Part shown: positions 1 to 4,599 of the stretch, piece by piece
Layout of the letters: each line of letters begins with the position of its first letter
Numbering within the stretch: position 1 is the stretch's first letter
NCBI GenBank assembly: GCA_946222435.1
Contig: CAMIOJ010000086.1
Span: 1-8,173, forward strand
Reading direction: 5' to 3'
DNA from: an uncultured Micrococcus sp.
Lineage (GTDB): Bacteria; Actinomycetota; Actinomycetes; Actinomycetales; Micrococcaceae
Length of the DNA stretch: 8,173 nt
Program-made: the position numbers and the translations under genes
The notes under the pieces: generated by a model
What the model was told of the DNA's origin: nothing
Database searches by the model: none
What the model saw: only the letters and a program-made list of their open reading frames with translations

Positions 1-55
1 ACCAGCGACCTCTCGCGTGTGAAGCGAACGCTCTAACCAACTGAGCTAAAGATCC
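1..55 (-). tRNA. tRNA-Val (anticodon CAC), 3' end cut off by window edge
   Basis: Read on the minus strand from 55, the sequence folds as a tRNA: 5' acceptor strand GGATCTT, U8-A9, D stem GCTC/GAGC with an AGTTGGTTA loop, and anticodon stem TTCGC/GCGAG closing the 7-nt loop TTCACAC. The anticodon CAC occupies positions 21-19 and reads the valine codon GTG. The variable region and the start of the T stem follow, and the window ends there, so the T loop, the 3' acceptor strand and any CCA are outside. A promoter candidate sits just upstream. Its placement near valine-catabolism genes is probably chance. Confidence 0.95.
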
Positions 56-92
56 AGGAGGTGTCCCCCGCACAGGCGGGGCAACTCGCAGA

Positions 93-122
93 AATATACA
101 CGATGTCCCCGCGCCGGTCCAA
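93..122 (-). promoter_or_regulatory. Candidate promoter of tRNA-Val
   Basis: On the minus strand, TTGGAC (122-117) is followed after 18 bp by TATATT (98-93). This fits a housekeeping sigma promoter and lies in a short AT-rich patch within very GC-rich DNA. Transcription starting about 7 nt downstream would give a leader of about 30 nt before the tRNA 5' end at 55. The promoter lies between the protease stop codon and the tRNA, so it would make the tRNA independent of the protease gene. Confidence 0.5.
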
Positions 123-155
123 ACCGGGACCCGGTCCTGCGGCGCGGGCACGGAG

Positions 156-187
156 CGGGGGCGGAGACCCGCAGGTCCCCGCCCCCG
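156..187 (-). terminator. Hairpin, probable terminator of the downstream protease gene
   Basis: Arms CGGGGGCGG (156-164) and CCGCCCCCG (179-187) pair perfectly. After one mismatch the inner arms GACC/GGTC continue the stem to a CGCA loop (170-173). The A165/C178 mismatch becomes a U-G wobble only in minus-strand RNA, which suits use by the minus-strand protease gene ending at 265. There is no U-tract, as is common for high-GC actinobacteria. The shorter inverted pair GTGACCG/CGGTCAC (230-236/262-268) overlaps the stop codon. Confidence 0.5.
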
Positions 188-264
188 TCTCGTCGCGCCG
201 AGGGGGTTCGCTCCTGTGCTCTGCGCCCGGTGACCGTGGCGCGCGGGCCGCCGGGCGCGTCCGG

Positions 265-1755
265 TCACTCGGTGCGGCCAGCGACGGCGCCCGAGGCGCC
301 CAGGGCGGCCGCGGCGTCCACGAGACCCGCGCCGCAGCCCTCGGCGCAGGTGCCCGGCAGGGTCCGCGCGGTGTCCTTGAGCCGCTGCTCGATTGCGGCC
401 GGGTCCGCGGTGCCGTCCGCGACCAGCAGCGCGGCCACGCCCGCCACGTGCGGGGCGGCCATCGAGGTGCCCTGGTAGGCGGCGTAGTCGGCGCCGGCCG
501 GGGTGGTGGCACCGGAGTCCACGGTGGACACGATGTCCGCGCCCGGCGCGGTGACGTCCACGGCCGAGCCGTAGTTGGAGAAGGAGGCCTTGCTGCCCTG
601 CTCGTCCGAGGCGGCCACGGAGATCACGTTGTCGCAGTTGGCCGGGCGGGAGTTGGCGGCCGGCTGGGACTCGTTGCCCGCGGCGACCACCACGGCGGTG
701 CCGTTGGCCACGGCCTGGTCGATCGCGTTCTGGTAGGTCGAGCCGCAGAGACCGGAGCCGCCCAGGGACATGTTGATCACATCGGCCGGCCGGGGGTTCT
801 CCGGGACGCCGGGCACGGAGCCGCCGGAGGACCAGACGATCGCGTCCGCGATGTCGGACAGCGAGCCGCCGCACTTGCCGAGCACGCGGACCGGCTGGAC
901 AGTGGTGTCCGGGGCGACGCCCACGACGCCCTCGGTGTTCGCCACGGCGCCGACGGTGCCGGCCACATGGGAGCCGTGCCAGGACGAGTCGGCGGCCCCC
1001 GGGATGCCGCACTCGCCGTCGGCGAACCAGTCGCCCTCGTCCTGCGGGTCTGCGTCCCGGCCGTCGCCGTCGCGTGCCGCCCCCGGATCCGAGATGAAGT
1101 CGTAGCCGCCGGAGACGTTGGCGCCCAGGTCCGGGTGGTCCACGATGCCGGTGTCCAGCACGGCCACGGTGGTGCCGGAGCCGGTGCCGGCGTCCCAGGC
1201 GGGCTCGACGTCCATGCCGTTGGCGCCGTGGAAGCCCCACTGCTCCGGGTACAGGGCGTCGGACGGGGTGAGCGCGTTGACGGTCATGACGGCGTCCGGC
1301 TCCACCGACTCCACCGAGGGGTCGGCGGCCAGCTGGAGCATGAACTCCTTCGAGGCGGACTGGTCCAGCTTCTGGGAGGCCTCCACCACGTGGGAGCCGG
1401 TGGCGGTCTCGCGCAGCTCCGTGACGGAGACGCCGGCGGCCTTGGCGGCCTTGCCCCAGGCGTGGGCGCGGCCCTGGGCGCTGGTGGCCGCGGAGGCGGT
1501 GTCCTTGTAGGTGACGATGAACCGGTCGTACCCGTCCGTGTTCGGGTCCTGGGCGGCCATGCCCTGGGCGACGAGGTCGGCGACGGGCGTGGAGATCGTG
1601 GGAGCCTGCCCGGCCGGCGCGGCGGTGTCCGCGGCGTGGGCAGGGGCAGCGGCGAGGGCGGTGCCGCCCAGGGCCGCGGCGGCGAGCAGAGCGCCGGCGC
1701 GGCGGGCGGTCGCACGGCGAGCGGTGGTGCAGCTGGCGTCTCGGTCGGCATCCAT
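265..1755 (-). CDS. Secreted subtilisin-like serine protease (S8 family), short form without C-terminal domain
   Basis: This is a 496-aa secreted endopeptidase precursor. ATG at 1755 is chosen because AGAGGAG (1769-1763) lies 7 nt upstream and the protein then begins with a signal peptide: a basic N-terminus with RR at 18-19, a hydrophobic Ala/Leu stretch at about 20-37, and likely cleavage after AHA near residue 41. An I9-type propeptide spans about 76-158 (DRFIVTYKD to VESVEPDAV). The S8 catalytic domain follows from about 165 to the end, with Asp201 (VLDTG), His260 (HGSHVAGT), oxyanion Asn361 (AAGN) and Ser431 (GTSMAAPH). Six cysteines (249, 295, 337, 374, 470, 474) probably form three disulfides. 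Motifs such as VLGKCGG and PGTC..GCGAGLVDA resemble the extracellular proteases of Xanthomonas and Dichelobacter (AprV/BprV type); the subfamily is my inference. It is a close paralog of the next gene upstream but ends directly after the catalytic domain. I see no cell-wall sorting signal. The substrate is unknown. Confidence 0.95.
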   Translation of the reverse strand: MDADRDASCTTARRATARRAGALLAAAALGGTALAAAPAHAADTAAPAGQAPTISTPVADLVAQGMAAQDPNTDGYDRFIVTYKDTASAATSAQGRAHAWGKAAKAAGVSVTELRETATGSHVVEASQKLDQSASKEFMLQLAADPSVESVEPDAVMTVNALTPSDALYPEQWGFHGANGMDVEPAWDAGTGSGTTVAVLDTGIVDHPDLGANVSGGYDFISDPGAARDGDGRDADPQDEGDWFADGECGIPGAADSSWHGSHVAGTVGAVANTEGVVGVAPDTTVQPVRVLGKCGGSLSDIADAIVWSSGGSVPGVPENPRPADVINMSLGGSGLCGSTYQNAIDQAVANGTAVVVAAGNESQPAANSRPANCDNVISVAASDEQGSKASFSNYGSAVDVTAPGADIVSTVDSGATTPAGADYAAYQGTSMAAPHVAGVAALLVADGTADPAAIEQRLKDTARTLPGTCAEGCGAGLVDAAAALGASGAVAGRTE

Positions 1756-1826
1756 GGTGCTTCTCCTCTGACAGGTGATCGGTGACCTCTTGCAGACCGT
1801 CCGCCGCGGATCAGGCCCCGTGGGGC

Positions 1827-1864
1827 TCCCCTCGCCGCGGCGACCGGCGATGCGCCCCACGCTA
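1827..1864 (-). promoter_or_regulatory. Candidate promoter/leader block of the downstream protease
   Basis: On the minus strand CCTAGCGT contains a -10-like TAGCGT (1864-1859), followed by CATCGCCGGT (1852-1843) and CGAGGGGA (1834-1827). The other protease gene has the same three elements in the same order, differing by one base each in the first two. No good -35 box is visible at the expected distance, so the promoter call rests mainly on conservation between the paralogs. Confidence 0.4.
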
Positions 1865-1908
1865 GGCAGGGGTGACGCCGTGCCTCCACGCCCGGGGCGG
1901 GCATTCGA

Positions 1909-2042
1909 CACCTTGGTGCCGGAACCCGGCACGGACGTCGACGTCGTGCGGCACCCTCGGTCGGCACCGTGGTCCATCCACACCGGGACCGTCGGCCTGC
2001 ACCCGGGCCCCTCGGGGCGGCACCGTGGTGCCGGAACCCGGC
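1909..2042. repeat. Two copies of a 22-bp element containing a short dyad
   Basis: CACCTTGGTGCCGGAACCCGGC at 1909-1930 recurs at 2021-2042 with one difference (T1913 versus G2025). The core GTGCCGG-AAC-CCGGCAC (1916-1932) is itself a dyad. Copy two is overlapped by another dyad, CGGCACC-GT-GGTGCCG (2018-2033). A related 19-nt sequence lies upstream of the other protease at 4357-4375. The role is unknown; operator sites or a dispersed palindromic repeat are both possible. Confidence 0.6.
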
Positions 2043-2045
2043 CCA

Positions 2046-2088
2046 CGACGACGGCGACGCACCTCGAGAAGGTGCGTCGCCGTCGTCG
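2046..2088. terminator. Perfect 19-bp hairpin, probable terminator or second of tandem terminators
   Basis: The arm at 2046-2064 (CGACGACGGCGACGCACCT) is exactly complementary to 2070-2088 across the 5-nt loop CGAGA. There is no U-tract on either strand. It lies 149 bp beyond the stop of the upstream protease and upstream of the other protease's promoter, so it would insulate the two genes. Its arms closely match those of the terminator at 7908-7954. Confidence 0.6.
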
Positions 2089-2144
2089 GGACGCATCTGC
2101 CCCGGTGTCCGCGGACGGCCCCGTCCACGCGTGCCCCACACAGA

Positions 2145-2185
2145 CGGACCCGACCCGGGGAGCGGTGCTCCCCGGGCCGGGTCCG
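2145..2185 (-). terminator. Terminator hairpin of the long protease gene
   Basis: The arms 2145-2163 and 2167-2185 pair over 19 positions around a 3-nt loop (GGT). The only imperfection is A2153 opposite C2177. In minus-strand RNA this becomes a G-U wobble, so the fold is better in the transcript of the protease that ends at 2237, 52 bp away. No U-tract follows. Confidence 0.65.
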
Positions 2186-2236
2186 GTGGTGAGGTCCAGG
2201 CTCAGCGCCTGGCGGCGATCACCCGCGTGAGAGGGC

Positions 2237-4201
2237 TCAGCGGGCGGTCAGCGAGACGTCGTCCAGGCGGAAGATCGTGGCGCTGTCGGAGTCCTCCTCG
2301 CCGCGGAAGAAGACGGTGACGTCCTTGCCGGCGAAGCGGGACAGGTCCACGGTGTGGGTCACGTAGCCGCGGCCCTTCTCCATGTTGGAGTGCGTCTTCA
2401 GGGTGTAGGAGCCGTAGCCGTCGTTCACCATGACGCGCATGCGGTCATAGGCGGTGTAGGTGCTCTCGTTCGAGTCCACGCGCAGCGCGTAGGACAGGGT
2501 CGAGGTCTTGCCTGCCGGCAGGGCCACCTTCTGTTCGACGGTGGCGGTGTTGCGGTAGCCCAGGCCGTTCATGGTGGCGTGGTAGCTGCCGGTCTTCGAG
2601 TTGGTCGGCGAGTACACCGGGGTGGAGTTGCCGGTGCCCTGCCAGCCGGTGGCGCCGGACTCGAAGCCGCCGTTGGTCAGCAGCTCGCCGCCGATCGGAT
2701 CCGGGTCGACCGGGTCCGGGTCGACCGGGTCCGGGTCCGAGCCCTCGCCGAGGGAGGCCAGGGTCTTCGCGGCGTCCACCAGGCCGGCGCCACAGCCGCC
2801 GGAGCAGGTGCCCGGCAGGGGGCGGGCGTTGCTCTTCAGGGCCGACTCGATCGCCGACGGGGTCAGCGAGCCGTCCTTGGCCAGCATCAGGGCCACGGTG
2901 CCCGCCACGTGCGGGGTGGCCATGGAGGTGCCGTTGTAGGAGGCGTAGGTCGGCGTGGTCGGAGTCGTGGCACCGGCGTTCACGGTCGAGATGATGTTCG
3001 AGCCGGGGGCGGTCACGTCCACGCGGGCGCCGTAGTTGGAGAACGAGGAGCGGTTGCCGTTGGAGTCCGAGGCGGCCACGGTGATGACGTTCTCGCAGTT
3101 CGCCGGGCGGGCCAGGGAGGCGTCGCGGTTCTCGTTGCCGGCGGCGACCACCACAGGGACGCCGCGGGAGACGGCCGAGTTGATCGCATTCTGGTAGGTC
3201 GAGCCGCAGGAGCCCGAGCCGCCCAGGGACATGTTGATCACGTCCACCGGGTTCTGGTTCTCCGGAACGCCGGGCACGGAGCCGCCGGCGGACCAGACGA
3301 TCGCGTCCGCGATGTCGGACAGCGAGCCGCCGCACTTGCCGAGCACGCGGGCGTGCTGGATCTTCACGTTCGGGGCGACGCCGACGACACCCTCGGTGTT
3401 GGCCACGGCGCCGATGGTGCCGGCCACGTGGGAGCCGTGCCAGGAGGAGTCCGACCCCTGGGGCTGACCGCACTGGCCGGCGACGAACCAGTCGCCCTCG
3501 TCCTGCGGGTTGGAGTCGCGGCCGTTGCCGTCACCGGCGGCGGTGGAGCTGGAGATGAAGTCGTAGCCCGGGACGGTGTTCGCGTTCAGGTCCGGGTGGT
3601 TGGTCTGGCCGGTGTCGATGACGCCGACAGTAACGCCGGAGCCGGTGGAGTGGTCCCAGGCGCCCGGCACGCGCATGCCGTTGGTGCCGTGGAAGCCCCA
3701 CTGCTGGCCGTACAGGGCATCCTGCGGGCTGAGGCTCAAGGTCATGATGGCGTCCGGCTCGACGGCCTCGACCGACGGGTCTGCCTTCAGGTCCTCCATG
3801 AACTTCGCGGAGGCGGCCTTGTCCAGCTTCTTGGAGGCCTTGACGACGTGGGAACCGGTGGCGGTCTCGCGCAGCTCCTTGACGGAGACGCCGGCGGCCT
3901 TGGCGGCCTTGCCCCACGCGAGGGCGCGGCCCTTCGCGTTGCCGGCGGCGGCAGCGGTCTCCTTGTAGGTGACGATGAACTGCTCGTAGCCGTCCGCGTT
4001 CGGGTCCTGGGCCTCCATGCCCTGGGTGATGAGGTCGGCGACCGGGGTGGCCAGCAGCGGGGCCTTCTCGGCGGCGGCCGGAGCCTCGACGGCGGTGGCG
4101 GCCGGAGTGGCGGCGAGGGCGGAGCCGGCGACGACGGCGGCGGCCAGGGTGGCGCCGAGGCGACGGATCGGGCCGCGCTCGGTCAGGGTCGGATTCACCA
4201 T
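2237..4201 (-). CDS. Secreted subtilisin-like serine protease (S8 family) with C-terminal galactose-binding-like domain
   Basis: This is a 654-aa secreted endopeptidase precursor. ATG at 4201 follows AGGAG (4213-4209) with a 7-nt gap, and the protein opens with a signal peptide: RR at 13-14, a hydrophobic stretch at about 15-31, and cleavage near 36-40. An I9-type propeptide spans about 73-153. The S8 domain covers about 160-485, with Asp196 (VIDTG), His255 (HGSHVAGT), oxyanion Asn356 (AAGN) and Ser426 (GTSMATPH). Cysteines 244, 290, 332, 369, 466 and 470 match the six of the shorter paralog. An acidic Asp-Pro linker (about 487-503, repeating DPDPV) joins a domain at 506-654 that starts LLTNGGFESG and ends FRLDDVSL. 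That is the typical look of carbohydrate-binding or galactose-binding-like jelly-roll modules, which often bind surfaces or glycans; its ligand is unknown. There is no LPXTG signal. It reads divergently from mmsA and has its own terminator. Confidence 0.95.
   Translation of the reverse strand: MVNPTLTERGPIRRLGATLAAAVVAGSALAATPAATAVEAPAAAEKAPLLATPVADLITQGMEAQDPNADGYEQFIVTYKETAAAAGNAKGRALAWGKAAKAAGVSVKELRETATGSHVVKASKKLDKAASAKFMEDLKADPSVEAVEPDAIMTLSLSPQDALYGQQWGFHGTNGMRVPGAWDHSTGSGVTVGVIDTGQTNHPDLNANTVPGYDFISSSTAAGDGNGRDSNPQDEGDWFVAGQCGQPQGSDSSWHGSHVAGTIGAVANTEGVVGVAPNVKIQHARVLGKCGGSLSDIADAIVWSAGGSVPGVPENQNPVDVINMSLGGSGSCGSTYQNAINSAVSRGVPVVVAAGNENRDASLARPANCENVITVAASDSNGNRSSFSNYGARVDVTAPGSNIISTVNAGATTPTTPTYASYNGTSMATPHVAGTVALMLAKDGSLTPSAIESALKSNARPLPGTCSGGCGAGLVDAAKTLASLGEGSDPDPVDPDPVDPDPIGGELLTNGGFESGATGWQGTGNSTPVYSPTNSKTGSYHATMNGLGYRNTATVEQKVALPAGKTSTLSYALRVDSNESTYTAYDRMRVMVNDGYGSYTLKTHSNMEKGRGYVTHTVDLSRFAGKDVTVFFRGEEDSDSATIFRLDDVSLTAR
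2701..2737. repeat. 15-bp tandem repeat encoding the Asp-Pro linker
   Basis: The unit CCGGGTCGACCGGGT occurs at 2701-2715 and 2716-2730 without change, followed by a partial third copy (2731-2737). On the minus strand each unit encodes five residues of the DPDPV linker between the protease and its C-terminal domain. An exact 15-bp repeat keeps the reading frame when copies are gained or lost, so linker length could vary between strains. Confidence 0.85.
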
Positions 4202-4254
4202 GGTGGTTCTCCTGTTGACGATGATGATGGGTGTCCACCGACGCAGCGCTCAAT

Positions 4255-4311
4255 TCCCCTCGGCTCACCGGTGATGGAGACGACACTAGGGGCTCCTGAC
4301 ATGGGCTGGAA
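4255..4311 (-). promoter_or_regulatory. Candidate promoter/leader block of the long protease
   Basis: On the minus strand TTCCAG (4311-4306) lies 17 bp before TAGTGT (4288-4283), a weak but plausible promoter. It is followed by CATCACCGGT (4276-4267) and CGAGGGGA (4262-4255), which match the block upstream of the paralog. The palindrome TCACCGGTGA (4265-4274) lies about 9-18 bp beyond the -10, where a repressor could bind. Confidence 0.4.
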
Positions 4312-4352
4312 GCCGATCGGATCTTTCCTGGCCGATGGCCTCGAAACCTCGT

Positions 4353-4425
4353 CCGATGGTGCCTGCCCCCGGCACGATCGGCCCATGTTCGGCACCTTCG
4401 ACCATGGGGCCGCACGAAGGTGCCG
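4353..4425. promoter_or_regulatory. Two adjacent dyads, candidate operator sites
   Basis: The first dyad, 4353-4381, pairs CCGATGGTGCC with GGCACGATCGG at 10 of 11 positions around a 7-nt centre. The second pairs CGGCACCTTCG (4390-4400) with CGAAGGTGCCG (4415-4425) perfectly over 11 bp, with 14 bp between. Both lie between the candidate promoters of the protease and mmsA, so protein binding is more likely than termination. The word GGTGCC/GGCACC is shared with the elements upstream of the other protease. The regulator is unknown. Confidence 0.4.
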
Positions 4426-4447
4426 GAGGGCCTCTGGTGACAGAAAG

Positions 4448-4488
4448 TTGGACATAAAAGTGTTTTGGGCGACATGAGGGCGTATGGT
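4448..4488 (+). promoter_or_regulatory. Probable mmsA promoter region (boxes uncertain)
   Basis: An AT-rich patch in otherwise GC-rich DNA contains TTGGAC (4448-4453) and TATGGT (4483-4488). They are 29 bp apart, too far to be one promoter. TTGGAC at 17-bp spacing points to a poor GACATG, and TATGGT lacks a good -35. Transcription from about 4495 would give a leader of about 105 nt to the mmsA start at 4600. I trust the region more than either box. Confidence 0.3.
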
Positions 4489-4599
4489 CGTCCTGAGACG
4501 TGGCCCACACCCCGACTCCGCGGTGCGGAGCGAGAGCCTCGGCCGCCTCAGATCTTCCGGAATCGAACGCTCATGGACGAGCAGAACGGACGGCGAACC

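Larger units (their letters stand above)
1756..2236. other. 481-bp intergenic region between the two protease genes
   Basis: I see no credible gene here. From right to left along the minus-strand transcription direction it holds a GC-rich hairpin (2145-2185) and a perfect 19-bp hairpin (2046-2088). Next come two near-identical copies of a GGTGCCGGAACCCGGC element (2021-2042 and 1909-1930), a perfect 12-bp palindrome GACGTCGACGTC (1934-1945), a -10-like TAGCGT (1864-1859), and the protease leader with its Shine-Dalgarno sequence. Minus-strand reading continues open into the protease from 2139. That 128-residue extension is Arg/Gly/Pro-rich and lacks signal-peptide character, so I do not treat it as coding. 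Confidence 0.7.
4202..4599. other. 398-bp divergent regulatory region between the long protease and mmsA
   Basis: No convincing gene is present. From the protease side it contains the protease Shine-Dalgarno sequence and leader, the palindrome TCACCGGTGA (4265-4274), a -10-like TAGTGT (4288-4283), and a cluster of dyads at 4313-4425. Beyond these come an AT-rich patch around 4441-4490 that probably carries the mmsA promoter, and a small stem-loop (4516-4530, CTCCGC-GGT-GCGGAG) in the probable mmsA leader. Open frames running through the region on both strands are extensions or shadows of the flanking genes. Confidence 0.7.

Noticed and set aside
1..55. Functional link between tRNA-Val and the valine-catabolism operon
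   Set aside because: The tRNA is 4.5 kb away on the other strand with its own promoter and two protease genes between. Nothing in the sequence connects them.
1..55. tRNA 3' end as a phage or island attachment site
   Set aside because: The tRNA 3' end is outside the window, and no integrase or direct repeat of the visible tRNA portion is present.
265..1755. Short protease as a truncated pseudogene
   Set aside because: Signal peptide, propeptide, Asp201, His260, Asn361, Ser431 and all six cysteines are intact. The protein ends where the S8 domain naturally ends.
61..1785. Long plus-strand open frame opposite the short protease
   Set aside because: The translation is Gly/Val/Arg/His-rich low-complexity sequence without family features. 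It mirrors the protease codons, which is normal opposite high-GC genes.
1815..1843. Palindromes GCCCC-GT-GGGGC (1815-1826) and TCGCCGCGGCGA (1832-1843) in the short protease leader
   Set aside because: They are short and GC-only, of the kind expected by chance in this base composition. The first has a loop too small for an RNA hairpin.
1756..2139. N-terminal extension of the short protease to 2139
   Set aside because: The extension would run through the hairpin at 2046-2088 and the promoter block, is Arg/Pro-rich and would bury the signal peptide. ATG 1755 has its own Shine-Dalgarno sequence.
2354..4477. Long plus-strand open frame opposite the long protease
   Set aside because: It has the same Gly/Val/His-rich composition as the other antisense frames and no plausible start signal. 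The minus strand carries a complete protease with catalytic motifs.
4465..4599. 45-residue N-terminal extension of MmsA
   Set aside because: The family starts near the MTT...IDG segment, and the added residues look like translated promoter/leader DNA. Only the short alternative from 4573 remains possible.
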